DNA of 9,925 nt from Deltaproteobacteria bacterium (lineage in GTDB: Bacteria > Bdellovibrionota_C > UBA2361 > OMII01), in assembly GCA_023262305.1 (NCBI GenBank), contig JALRCK010000056.1, forward strand, positions 1 to 9,925. The letters are read 5' to 3'. Positions 1 through 6,915 of the stretch are shown piece by piece (within the stretch, counting starts at the first letter, position 1; each line of letters begins with the position of its first letter). The position numbers and the translations under genes are program-made. Under the pieces are notes generated by a model. It was given only the letters and a program-made list of their open reading frames with translations, was not told the origin of the DNA and did no database searches.

Positions 1-338
1 AGGTAGTCCACCGTAAGGCGAGAGATCTCCTCTCGCCCCTCTTTTGAGAGCCGAGCAAAGCCATACCCCGGCATATCAACCAAGTTCACATCAAAATCAA
101 TATCTTCAACCGTGCCAGCGACATGGTAAAAGTTCAGCTGCTGGGTACATCCAGGAGTGCCACTCACCCGAGCAATCCGCCGGCAGCACATCCGGTTTAC
201 GAAGGTCGACTTGCCCACATTTGAACGACCGATGATAGCGATTTCAGAGGCGCTCTGCTTTCGAATCGCCTCTCGGGTCGGCGCGCCGAACAGGAACTCG
301 GCGTCGTTGATTCGCAGCCCCTCAATCGCCTCACTCAT
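1..338 (-). CDS. engB: EngB/YsxC-family ribosome-biogenesis GTPase (partial, C-terminus off the left edge)
   Basis: This is a small cytoplasmic GTPase of the EngB (YihA/YsxC) family, which helps assemble the large ribosomal subunit. Only the first 112 codons are in the window. The sequence shows the G1/P-loop GRSNVGKST at residues 37-45, a G2 region SGTPGCTQ at 59-66 and the G3 motif DMPGYGFA at 88-95, spaced as in the family. The N-terminal AEFLFGAP stretch is also typical. The G2 motif is usually PGRTQ or PGKTQ, so Cys64 is unusual. The ATG at 338 lies inside the end of ccmD (8-base overlap) and has GAGAG upstream. It is the last visible gene of the ccm transcription unit, although its function is unrelated to cytochrome assembly. 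The NKxD base-recognition motif lies beyond the edge and cannot be checked. Confidence 0.93.
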   Translation of the reverse strand, partial: MSEAIEGLRINDAEFLFGAPTREAIRKQSASEIAIIGRSNVGKSTFVNRMCCRRIARVSGTPGCTQQLNFYHVAGTVEDIDFDVNLVDMPGYGFARLSKEGREEISRLTVDY

Positions 339-474
339 GACCGGTCTCTCTATCCTTGGTAAGTCGCTTCTCAATACGCGAGAGGCGAACTCCCAGCGTT
401 ACGATATAGATCGCAAGCACTCCCCATAGAGCTGTGTATGCCCAAAAAAGTGATGGATAGGTGTCTGGTGTCAT
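331..474 (-). CDS. ccmD: CcmD-like small membrane protein
   Basis: A 47-residue protein with one transmembrane helix at about residues 9-29 (WAYTALWGVLAIYIVTLG), followed by a charged cytoplasmic tail rich in Arg, Lys and Glu (RLSRIEKRLTKDRE). Size, topology and position directly after ccmC fit CcmD, the small subunit that stabilises CcmC-CcmE interaction and helps release holo-CcmE from the CcmABC complex. The family is poorly conserved, so the call rests on position and architecture more than on motifs. The ATG overlaps the ccmC stop as ATGA, and AAGGAG lies 10 bases upstream inside ccmC. The stop overlaps the engB start by 8 bases. These overlaps indicate translational coupling. Confidence 0.85.
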   Translation of the reverse strand: MTPDTYPSLFWAYTALWGVLAIYIVTLGVRLSRIEKRLTKDRETGHE

Positions 475-1157
475 ACGTACTCGTCTCCTTGAAGATTAAT
501 CGCACGGGCGCGATCGTCCGCAATACCGATGCGATATCGCACCCATATCAAGAGCGCGCAGAGGCAGAGCATGCCGCCAACAGAGATGCCGAAGGCCTGC
601 CAATACGAAGGGTCTTTGAGTCCGCCATGCTCGATCACCTCGGGATGAAGGCGGGCGCTCTGCGGAAGGAGCTTTATAGAGGCATACACCAACGGAACTG
701 ATGCTGCGCCGATAATACCAAGAATTGATCCGTGCACCGCTGTCTTTGCGGGATCTCCAAAATTTCTCAGCACCGTAAACGACAGAAAGATGAGCCACAG
801 CACGAGGAACGTCACCAATCGCGGCTCTTCCCATCTAAACCAGGTGTTCCATGCGCTGTGTCCCCAGATCATCCCGGTTATCAGAACTATCGTACAGAAA
901 ACAAACCCCACCTCGCCTGCTGCGACACCAAAAATATCATGGCACTTATTTCGAGTCGTAAGGTAGCTGATACTCGCCACAAAGACCGCGAAAAAGGCAG
1001 CGTAGCACGCGAAGGCGGTCGCTACGTGAAAATAAAAGACCCGCTGCACCGCTCCCATGACCTGCTCATTCGGCACAACCATGAAGATAAAGTATTGAGC
1101 CACTCCCACTACGAGCAGCGTTGCCAATGACGCGAAAGGAAAGAACTTTGAGAGCAT
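471..1157 (-). CDS. ccmC: CcmC, heme-handling membrane protein of cytochrome c maturation
   Basis: CcmC is an integral membrane protein that presents heme on its periplasmic WWD domain and passes it to CcmE. From the ATG at 1157 the protein has 228 residues and about six hydrophobic segments. VQRVFYFHV places His44 where the first axial histidine belongs, and RLHP places His171 where the second belongs. Between them lies the tryptophan-rich WWD-type stretch WNTWFRWEEPRL (103-114). The usual WDxRL core is altered: Glu replaces Asp and there is one extra residue. The start is uncertain. The ATG has a poor ribosome site; an in-frame TTG at 1205, preceded by GGTGG, would add 16 residues (QVLPPLPRI...). 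The short N-terminus fits the MGxVQRxFYFHV type of CcmC better. A gap of 119 bases separates it from ccmB, the largest inside the operon. The stop overlaps the ccmD start. Confidence 0.95.
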   Translation of the reverse strand: MLSKFFPFASLATLLVVGVAQYFIFMVVPNEQVMGAVQRVFYFHVATAFACYAAFFAVFVASISYLTTRNKCHDIFGVAAGEVGFVFCTIVLITGMIWGHSAWNTWFRWEEPRLVTFLVLWLIFLSFTVLRNFGDPAKTAVHGSILGIIGAASVPLVYASIKLLPQSARLHPEVIEHGGLKDPSYWQAFGISVGGMLCLCALLIWVRYRIGIADDRARAINLQGDEYV

Positions 1158-1276
1158 AGATACGCAGTTTATAGCAATCCTTGGAAGGGGAGGCAAAACC
1201 TGCAAAAACCAGCGCCACCGAGCCTACTTGCGCAGATATCTTCAGAGCAAGAAACGCGCGACTCAGTCCGTTGCAC

Positions 1277-1966
1277 CTATTCTCGCACCGCAAGTTCGAA
1301 GAGGTTAATTCCCGCAACGAGATACATCGTCTCAGCACACACGAGAACAAGGGGCCACGGGGACCCCTCGCGCAAAGCGCCGTCAAGAACGAGGTCGGTG
1401 GTCATCTCCATCCCACACAAGAAAACAGGAAAGAGCACCGGCAACGCGATAATCGGCAAGAGGATCCCTTTGAGCTTTGAGGTGCTCGCAACAGCAGCGA
1501 GGAGCACCAAAAGAGCCGCCAACGCGCTTGATGCGCCAAACCCTACGAGAAACAAATTGCCGATAATTCCGGAAATATTCCTATCAAGACTAAGGGAAAG
1601 GAGCGTCACTAAGAGGAGGAAGCTGAGCGCGAAGAATAACGTCATGATGACGACCTTTGCCAGATACATCTGCGCCCCCGTGACCCCACTAAGAAGGAGC
1701 CCCTCAAACCCTCGCCCCTCAAGCTCTTGTTCGTTGAAGCGGGTCACTGCGGTGGTGCTTGAGAGCATGAAAACGATCCACAACAACATCGCAAAGAGCT
1801 TTTGGGTTGTTGTCGCATCAAGAACCGCTGAGCTCACGCCCGCCCCGACCAGAACAGCAAAAAGAATAGAGTTGCACACAAGGAGGGTAAAGAGCTCCTT
1901 GCTGCGCCACTCAAGGCGCCACTCTTTTTGAACCAACAAGCACAGGGTCGAAAGCCACTTCATCAT
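1277..1966 (-). CDS. ccmB: CcmB, membrane subunit of the CcmAB heme-transfer ABC transporter
   Basis: CcmB is the permease-like subunit that works with the ATPase CcmA and with CcmC and CcmD to release heme-loaded CcmE. The 229-residue length is close to the usual 220. After a short cytoplasmic start containing QKEWRLEWRSKE, the protein has about six hydrophobic helices, and FEGLLLSGVTGAQMYLAK (about residues 88-105) matches the family signature that follows the first two helices (LEGLLLSP in many relatives). The last helix, near VCAETMYLVAGINLF, is also typical. The first ATG of an ATGATG pair is chosen because GGAGGTGA lies about 7 bases upstream and the ATG overlaps the ccmA stop as ATGA. 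This indicates translational coupling with ccmA. Nothing appears truncated. Confidence 0.95.
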   Translation of the reverse strand: MMKWLSTLCLLVQKEWRLEWRSKELFTLLVCNSILFAVLVGAGVSSAVLDATTTQKLFAMLLWIVFMLSSTTAVTRFNEQELEGRGFEGLLLSGVTGAQMYLAKVVIMTLFFALSFLLLVTLLSLSLDRNISGIIGNLFLVGFGASSALAALLVLLAAVASTSKLKGILLPIIALPVLFPVFLCGMEMTTDLVLDGALREGSPWPLVLVCAETMYLVAGINLFELAVRE

Positions 1967-2646
1967 CGATTCACCTCCCGATACCTATCGAGAGTTTGAG
2001 CTACGATCTCTTGCGATGCATGAGGACCGGAATCTGCTGCGACGACTCCATTATTGAGCACGACCACTCGCGTCGCGACCGACGAGAGACGATGAAGATC
2101 ATGGGTCGCGATAATACAGGTCATCTTCCCATTTGTTGCTGCACGCCCCCGTTCGATCTCACCAAGGAGGAGCGTGGTGCCTTTCTCATCGAGATTGCTC
2201 GTCGGTTCATCGAGGAGCACGAGTCCAGGTGGGGCGATAAACGTCCGAGCTATTCCCACCCGTGCCTGCATCCCTTTTGAAAGTTCTGCAACCGGTCGAC
2301 CTAGGACCTTTGAAAGCTCAAGGCGCTCTGAGATCTCATCAATATCGGATGTGCCTCCAACCGTTCCAAACAGTTTGAGGTTCTCTCGCACAGAGAGTCG
2401 CCCGTAGAGAAAGAGATGGTGCGAGAGAAGTCCGATCTTGCAAGAGTCGCACGAAACCCGCCCAGAATCTGGGCGAGAGAGTCCCGCCATAATTCGAAGG
2501 AGCGTTGATTTTCCTGCTCCATTTGCTCCCACAAGTAGGATCTTCTCTCCGGGAGCACAAGAAAGTGAGAGCCGCTTGAGGACCTGTTGAGCACCGAACG
2601 TCTTAGTAACGTCCCTTACCTCAAGCACCCTACCCCTCGCCCCCAT
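1963..2646 (-). CDS. ccmA: CcmA, ATPase subunit of the heme-transfer ABC transporter
   Basis: CcmA is the cytoplasmic ATP-binding subunit that powers release of holo-CcmE from CcmC. The 227-residue protein shows Walker A GANGAGKST (40-48), an ABC signature in the form LSKGMQARVGIAR (122-134), Walker B LVLLDEPTSNLD (142-153) and an H-loop His182 in ATHD. The Q-loop region reads GLLSHHLFLY, with His where many ABC ATPases have Gln; CcmA proteins often vary there. The frame stays open up to 2751, but that extension lies wholly inside the ccmI-like gene and does not resemble CcmA, so the ATG at 2646 is preferred. A GTG at 2628, with GAGGGGTAGG just before it, is an alternative start. The gene overlaps its upstream neighbour by 17 bases and ccmB by 4 bases. 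Confidence 0.96.
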   Translation of the reverse strand: MGARGRVLEVRDVTKTFGAQQVLKRLSLSCAPGEKILLVGANGAGKSTLLRIMAGLSRPDSGRVSCDSCKIGLLSHHLFLYGRLSVRENLKLFGTVGGTSDIDEISERLELSKVLGRPVAELSKGMQARVGIARTFIAPPGLVLLDEPTSNLDEKGTTLLLGEIERGRAATNGKMTCIIATHDLHRLSSVATRVVVLNNGVVAADSGPHASQEIVAQTLDRYREVNR

Positions 2647-2920
2647 GTCTCTCAATGTCAGCCAAAATCGCGGCAACCTCTGACGCCAAAGTGCGCCGGG
2701 ATTGGTCGAAATCCTCTTGGGAGAGTTTGCCCATAGAGAAGTCCATCTCAAGATCCTTGATAGCCCGAAGCGCGCGCTCTTTGGCGTCGAGGAGAGGTCC
2801 TAGAGGACCATCACTCGGCGAGGCTGCAAAGTTCGGCATCGGTGGCTCAAAGAGTGGGCTAAGCACAAACCACACTGCAAAAAGCGAGAGAATGAGAGAC
2901 GCGATTATTCCAAAACTCAT
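2630..2920 (-). CDS. CcmI-like small membrane protein (N-terminal domain only)
   Basis: A 96-residue protein with an N-terminal membrane helix (about residues 4-24, IIASLILSLFAVWFVLSPLF), a flexible Pro/Ser-rich linker, and a cytoplasmic helical part with LLDAKERALRAIKDLEMDFSMGKLSQEDF. That last stretch is the pattern seen just after the first membrane helix of CcmI (the CycH N-terminal region), which takes part in apocytochrome delivery to the heme ligation complex. Full CcmI proteins are several hundred residues long and carry a second helix and periplasmic TPR repeats; here these are absent and the gene ends cleanly. The ATG at 2920 overlaps the ccmF stop as ATGA and has AAGGTGG about 10 bases upstream. 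The frame is open further upstream, but only inside ccmF. The role in apocytochrome binding is an inference, so no symbol is given. Confidence 0.85.
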   Translation of the reverse strand: MSFGIIASLILSLFAVWFVLSPLFEPPMPNFAASPSDGPLGPLLDAKERALRAIKDLEMDFSMGKLSQEDFDQSRRTLASEVAAILADIERHGGEG

Positions 2921-4926
2921 ACAGACTGCGCCACCTTGTCGCTGACAGAGTCGCGAACCTTGGCTCCGCGAGGGACCGGTATCGCCACGATTATACCACC
3001 CACCACCATGATGATAGCGCCATACCAAAGCCATACCTGAAATGGATTTACAAAAACCTTCATCGACGCCTTGGTACCCGTTTCATCGACGCCTGCGAGA
3101 ACCAGGTAGACATCTTCGCGCTGCCCCATGCGCAGAGCGACCTCTGTCGTAGTCTCCTTGTTCTTGCGGTAGAAGCGCATCTCGGGAACCAGCACCTCGA
3201 GGGGTGTCTCACTTGTTAAAGCTCGAAGCGTTACATGAGCCTGAATCGCTTCATAGTTCGCCAGCTGCTCTTCATGGAATTCATTCAGCTCCAGCGAAAA
3301 CCGCCCTACCGAGAATCTTTCGCCTGGAGCTAGGGTAAACTCACGCTCTATCTTGTGCGCCATCGATGCCGTGATAGCAACCGTCATAATCAGAACGCCA
3401 AAGTGGATGACATGCGCTCCGTACTTCACGCGCTGTCGTCGCCATAGCGTCGTGAGATTTGCGGGGGACCATGTGCCGGCGTGCGTGATCCCCTTTTGCG
3501 CCGAAAGTCCTCGCTGCACCTCTCCAAGGATCGTCATGAGACCAAAGAATGAAAGGGAGTACGCCAACACGGGATAGAACTCAACGACTCCGGCGAAGAC
3601 AAGCGCCACCGCAACCACAAATGCTGACACAAATGGCACCGCAAACGAGCGTAGGAGCTGCGGAAGAGAGGAGCGCTTCCACGCAATCGACGGACCAACG
3701 CCCATCAAAAAAATCAGCGCGAGAAAGAGTGGAACATTGACCGCATTGAAGAAGGGAATACCCACCGTTTGCTTAACACCAGTGACTGCCTCGGAGAAGA
3801 CAGGGAACATCACTCCCCACAGCACAGCGAAACAGATGCTCAGAAGCACCAAGTTATTGAGCAGAAAAACGGCCTCGCGAGAGAAAAAGCTCTCAATCGC
3901 TCGCTCCGGCTTAAGTTCAGTGCGCCGATAGATTGAGAGCCCGAGGGCAACGATGATGATGGTCGAGAGGTACACAAGGAAGGTCCATCCGATATCCGTC
4001 GACGCAAACGCGTGAACGCTCTGGACGATGCCTGAGCGAGTAAGGAATGTGCCAAAGACAGTAAGAGCATAGGTCAGGACTATCAGGAAGATGTTCCACA
4101 CCTTGAGCATGCCCTTGCGCTCTTGAACCATAACCGAGTGCAAGAATGCTGTGGCAGAGAGCCACGGAAGGAAGGAAGCGTTCTCCACTGGATCCCATGC
4201 CCAGAAACCACCCCATCCCAACTCCAGGTAGGCCCAGTGTCCACCAAGAACGATACCCGCGGTGAGAAAGGTCCAGCCAATTAAGGTCCATCTACGCGTG
4301 AGACGAATCCAATCGTTTGACATCTGCCCTGAAGCAAGCGCTGCCATGCAAAACGCATACGGGACGGCGAGCCCGGTAAACCCGAGGTAAAGCATCGGTG
4401 GATGGATCGCCATGTACTCGTTTTGAAGCAATGGGTTGAGCCCATTTCCATCCGGCATGACGACCGGCGACTTCAAGTATCGAAATGGGTTCGTGAGAAA
4501 GAGCGTTATCGTGGTGAAGAACAGTGTCGATGAGCTGAGAAAGCTAAAGAGCCACGCAACGATCGCGCGTGGATAGACTCGGGAACGTAGGGCTACACAC
4601 GCGGAGAACGCCGCAACCAGAAAGCACCACAACAACATCGAGCCATCCATGCCGCCCCATATAGCGGTGATCTTGTAGATCCACGGCATGTCACGATTCG
4701 AGTACTGCCACACGTACTGGACGGTGTAGTCGTTGGTGACAAAAAGGTACCCCAGCGCGATAAGAGAAGTTCCAAGGGTGAGTGCAACAAGGATAGTTCC
4801 GCGCCGCAAGGACTCCAGCCGCGCTGGTGTTGTGCGCGCCCCTGAGCCAACAACACCTCCCCCGATCACCACGGCGAGGGCGAGAAGCCAGGCGATACAT
4901 AGAGAAAATTGACCAAACTCGACCAC
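2917..4926 (-). CDS. ccmF: CcmF, cytochrome c heme lyase core subunit
   Basis: CcmF takes heme from holo-CcmE and attaches it to CXXCH motifs of apocytochromes c on the periplasmic side. At 669 residues it is full length and unsplit, with roughly 14-15 hydrophobic segments. The WWD domain lies at about residues 230-256 and includes GWGGFWAWDPVENASFLPWL. The four histidines known to matter in E. coli CcmF all have counterparts: His175 in HPPMLY, His263 in FLHS, His305 in SVHAFAS, and His505 or His508 in HVIHFGV. The large periplasmic loop before the last helix is at about 525-628. The start is GTG, with AGGAG 9 bases upstream. It follows ccmE by 21 bases and overlaps the ccmI-like gene by 4 bases. 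No ccmH or ccmG partner is visible in the window. Confidence 0.97.
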   Translation of the reverse strand: MVEFGQFSLCIAWLLALAVVIGGGVVGSGARTTPARLESLRRGTILVALTLGTSLIALGYLFVTNDYTVQYVWQYSNRDMPWIYKITAIWGGMDGSMLLWCFLVAAFSACVALRSRVYPRAIVAWLFSFLSSSTLFFTTITLFLTNPFRYLKSPVVMPDGNGLNPLLQNEYMAIHPPMLYLGFTGLAVPYAFCMAALASGQMSNDWIRLTRRWTLIGWTFLTAGIVLGGHWAYLELGWGGFWAWDPVENASFLPWLSATAFLHSVMVQERKGMLKVWNIFLIVLTYALTVFGTFLTRSGIVQSVHAFASTDIGWTFLVYLSTIIIVALGLSIYRRTELKPERAIESFFSREAVFLLNNLVLLSICFAVLWGVMFPVFSEAVTGVKQTVGIPFFNAVNVPLFLALIFLMGVGPSIAWKRSSLPQLLRSFAVPFVSAFVVAVALVFAGVVEFYPVLAYSLSFFGLMTILGEVQRGLSAQKGITHAGTWSPANLTTLWRRQRVKYGAHVIHFGVLIMTVAITASMAHKIEREFTLAPGERFSVGRFSLELNEFHEEQLANYEAIQAHVTLRALTSETPLEVLVPEMRFYRKNKETTTEVALRMGQREDVYLVLAGVDETGTKASMKVFVNPFQVWLWYGAIIMVVGGIIVAIPVPRGAKVRDSVSDKVAQSV

Positions 4927-4947
4927 GCTTACTATCTCCTACGAAAA

Positions 4948-5385
4948 TCAATTCATCGCCATTGTTGGCTTATCACCCTCTGCTGGAGCTGCACCCGGCA
5001 CGACCGGCTCGTATTTTGAGGGGCACTGCGTTTGAAGCTTGGCCGCCTGAATAGTGCCACCAAGGTAGTCACCATCGATCAATACGTCTCTACCAGCAGC
5101 GAACATGTCAGGCTTTAAGCCTCGATACACAACCGGCACCACTCCTTCACCTCCCGCAGGATTCTTGACGCTAAACGAGAGGATCATCTGGGGCTCAGTC
5201 TGGTATTGAATCGGATCAACGACTCGCCCACCGACCCGTATGCGCTTGAGATCGCGACTGGAGCCCTTTTCGAGAACCTCGGAAGGAGAGAGTACAAGTG
5301 AGCTCGTGCTTTGGGTCGCCCGATACACAAGCGCACCGCCAATCACGATGAAGACAACCACAAGACTGATAAATACCTTGCCCAT
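4948..5385 (-). CDS. ccmE: CcmE, periplasmic heme chaperone of the cysteine (CxxxY) type
   Basis: CcmE is a membrane-anchored periplasmic chaperone that binds heme covalently and carries it from CcmC to CcmF. The 145-residue protein has an N-terminal membrane anchor (about residues 4-21) and a beta-rich OB-fold domain with RVGGRVV (50-56), LSFSVKN (69-75), VPVVYRGLKPDMF (83-95) and VLIDGDYLGGTIQAAKL (101-117). The classical heme-binding motif HDENY is replaced by CPSKY, Cys121 to Tyr125 (codons at 5025-5011). The Tyr is kept and Cys takes the place of the heme-binding His. This CxxxY type is known from Desulfovibrio and other lineages, where the companion thiol proteins CcmG and CcmH are missing. 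The tail ends in a Pro/Ala/Glu-rich stretch. The ATG start is directly in front of the anchor; a candidate promoter lies about 40 bases upstream. Confidence 0.94.
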   Translation of the reverse strand: MGKVFISLVVVFIVIGGALVYRATQSTSSLVLSPSEVLEKGSSRDLKRIRVGGRVVDPIQYQTEPQMILSFSVKNPAGGEGVVPVVYRGLKPDMFAAGRDVLIDGDYLGGTIQAAKLQTQCPSKYEPVVPGAAPAEGDKPTMAMN

Positions 5386-5418
5386 AGCGGCTCTAGCTGG
5401 CTCTTGAAGAGTACGTGT

Positions 5419-5458
5419 CGAGGACTATATACCAGGGGTTCTGGATTAGCCATTCAAG
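5419..5458 (-). promoter_or_regulatory. Candidate promoter for the ccm operon
   Basis: On the minus strand an extended -10 element TGG-TATATA lies at 5434-5426, which predicts a transcript start near 5419 and a leader of about 34 bases before the ccmE ATG. A -35-like TTGAAT lies at 5457-5452, but with a 20-base spacer. The same stretch can also be read as a heat-shock type promoter: CTTGAA at 5458-5453, a 14-base spacer, then CCCC at 5438-5435; the rest of that -10 box (TGGT instead of ATNT) is poor. Both readings are by eye. Confidence 0.4.
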
Positions 5459-5461
5459 GGC

Positions 5462-5485
5462 GGGAGAGAATACTGAGTATTCCCC
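5462..5485 (-). terminator. Hairpin behind rpoH, possible weak terminator
   Basis: On the minus strand GGGGAATAC-TCA-GTATTC-TCT-CCC folds as a hairpin: six pairs (GAATAC/GTATTC) around a 3-base loop, then a GGG/CCC base separated by a bulge. It sits about 15 bases past the rpoH-like stop and just before the ccmE promoter candidate. No T-run follows, so it is at best an inefficient intrinsic terminator, or a processing or pause site. Confidence 0.35.
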
Positions 5486-5499
5486 ACAAGTCCCATAAA

Positions 5500-6582
5500 T
5501 TAGTCAGCCTCGGCAGGACCGAGCCACTCCTTAAGCTCCGACCCCAAACGATTAGAAACGAAGAGCTTTAGCTTATCCCTGAGCTTATTCTCAATCTGGC
5601 GAACCCTTTCTTTACTGATTGAGAGTTCATCGGAGAGGTCCTGCAAGGTAAGCCGCTCCTCGTCTAGAACTCGCCCTTGAAAGATTCGAGCCTCCTTCGG
5701 ATTAAGGCTTTCTTTAAAGGCGAGTATCGCCCCTTGGAGCGCCTCATGGAGCTCCCGTTTCGCCATAACCTCCTCTGCTGACTCGTCACCGCTTGGCAGA
5801 ACCGAGAGAAGATTCGAATCTGACTCGTCTTGGATAGGAGCGTCTACGCTAACGTCCGGTCCACCCAGTCGTTGAGACATCTCAATGACATCCCCTTCGC
5901 GTACATTAAGTCTGTCCGCCAAAAGCTTAGTTGAAGGGTAGATCCCCTCCCGTTCAAGCCTCTCGCTCTCTTTCTTCAAGTTGAAGAAGAGCTTTCGCTG
6001 CGCCTGCGTTGTCCCGATCTTCACGAGACGCCAATTCGCTATGATGTAGCGAATAATATAGGCCCTAATCCACCACACGGCATACGAGGGAAACCGAACT
6101 CCGCGGTAGGGGTCAAAGTTCTGCACCGCCTCCATCAATCCGATATTCCCCTCCTGAATCAGGTCGAGAACATTTCGAGCCACCCTCTCATAGTCACGCG
6201 CAATCTTTACGACCAACCACAGTGAGCCAAACACAAGCTTCTTTGCTGCCTCAGGACTCTTTGTCTTGCTGTATTCAAGAGCAGCCTGCTGCTCCTCCTC
6301 TCGCGACAGTGGAGTGAGCTTGCGAAGCTCAGCGAGGTACGCATCGAGCGCGCTGTACGGGACGAGTGAATCCGATGCGGCATCTTCATGATCGGTCTCG
6401 TTGCTCGTTGAGCTACCATCCTCGGAGAGGTCGATGACCTCCGAGAGATCCCCGCCTCCATCATCAGGATCGTCAGCCGATACGGTTTCAACGGGAAGCA
6501 CTTCAGCCTCCAACACCTCTACGGGCTCGGAAGTCTCCTCCTTGATGGGGACTGCAGACTTTTTTGATCGTGTTTTCGACAA
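5500..6582 (-). CDS. rpoH: RpoH-family (sigma-32-like) RNA polymerase sigma factor with acidic N-terminal extension
   Basis: This is a sigma-70 family factor that directs RNA polymerase to a promoter subset. After residue 75 the layout is region 1.2 (YLAELRKLTPLSREEE), region 2 (115-185, with DLIQEGNIGLMEAVQNFDP and RFPSYAVWWIRAYI), a short region 3, and region 4 with the helix-turn-helix LTLQDLSDELSISKERVRQIE (311-331). QRKLFFNL (195-202) is the RpoH box that separates heat-shock sigma factors from RpoD and RpoS. E. coli RpoH has 284 residues; the extra length is mostly an N-terminal extension of about 70 residues, first basic (SKTRSKK), then very rich in Asp, Glu and Ser. The start is TTG at 6582, with AAGG 10 bases upstream. 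No other start codon fits before region 1.2. It stands alone, upstream of ccmE. That it governs heat shock here is inferred from family membership. Confidence 0.9.
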   Translation of the reverse strand: MSKTRSKKSAVPIKEETSEPVEVLEAEVLPVETVSADDPDDGGGDLSEVIDLSEDGSSTSNETDHEDAASDSLVPYSALDAYLAELRKLTPLSREEEQQAALEYSKTKSPEAAKKLVFGSLWLVVKIARDYERVARNVLDLIQEGNIGLMEAVQNFDPYRGVRFPSYAVWWIRAYIIRYIIANWRLVKIGTTQAQRKLFFNLKKESERLEREGIYPSTKLLADRLNVREGDVIEMSQRLGGPDVSVDAPIQDESDSNLLSVLPSGDESAEEVMAKRELHEALQGAILAFKESLNPKEARIFQGRVLDEERLTLQDLSDELSISKERVRQIENKLRDKLKLFVSNRLGSELKEWLGPAEAD

Positions 6583-6610
6583 GTTACAATTACCTTGGGG
6601 TGTCAGATAT

Positions 6611-6640
6611 CCCTTAGTCTATACCACTGGGCACTGAATA
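6611..6640 (-). promoter_or_regulatory. Candidate promoter of the rpoH-like gene
   Basis: On the minus strand an extended -10 element TGG-TATAGA lies at 6626-6618, predicting a start near 6611 and a leader of roughly 29 bases before the TTG start. The -35 position, 17 bases further upstream at 6645-6640 (ATGGAT), is weak, as is common with extended -10 promoters. The TGGTATA core is the same as in the ccmE promoter candidate, which adds some support. Confidence 0.45.
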
Positions 6641-6761
6641 ATCCATTACGCCCATTCTAAACAGACCGGCTGCAAGAACCAGAGCCTATTAATCAATTAA
6701 ACTCATTAAATTCAACTCATTACCATCGCGCACCACGTCAGAAACAACAGAATGCCCCCAA

Positions 6762-6777
6762 AAATTCAGAGGAATTT
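6762..6777. repeat. Inverted repeat AAATTC-AGAG-GAATTT
   Basis: A perfect 6-base inverted repeat with a 4-base spacer, in the middle of the divergent region. It could be an operator half-site pair or a weak AT-rich hairpin; on the minus strand it is followed by TT. It lies too far from the rpoH start to act as a simple promoter-overlapping operator. No function is assigned. Confidence 0.3.
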
Positions 6778-6915
6778 GATTAAGCTCGGTTGCACCAGCA
6801 AAATGTGGCAAGGTGCCCGGAGCGATTTGCCTGAGCGAGACAACCTTGCTCGCGAGCCTCAAAAAATCGTTCTACAACCCTTGTTTTTAGTTGATCGAGT
6901 TCGCTAAGCTGGTCA

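Noticed and set aside
1169..1276. Possible 35-codon peptide from GTG in the ccmB-ccmC gap, containing several cysteines (CRFC)
   Set aside because: There is no ribosome site, the start is GTG, and the composition looks like a chance frame; the gap may instead belong partly to ccmC.
2647..2751. 35-residue N-terminal extension of the CcmA frame
   Set aside because: It lies entirely within the ccmI-like gene and does not resemble CcmA; the ATG at 2646 gives the usual length.
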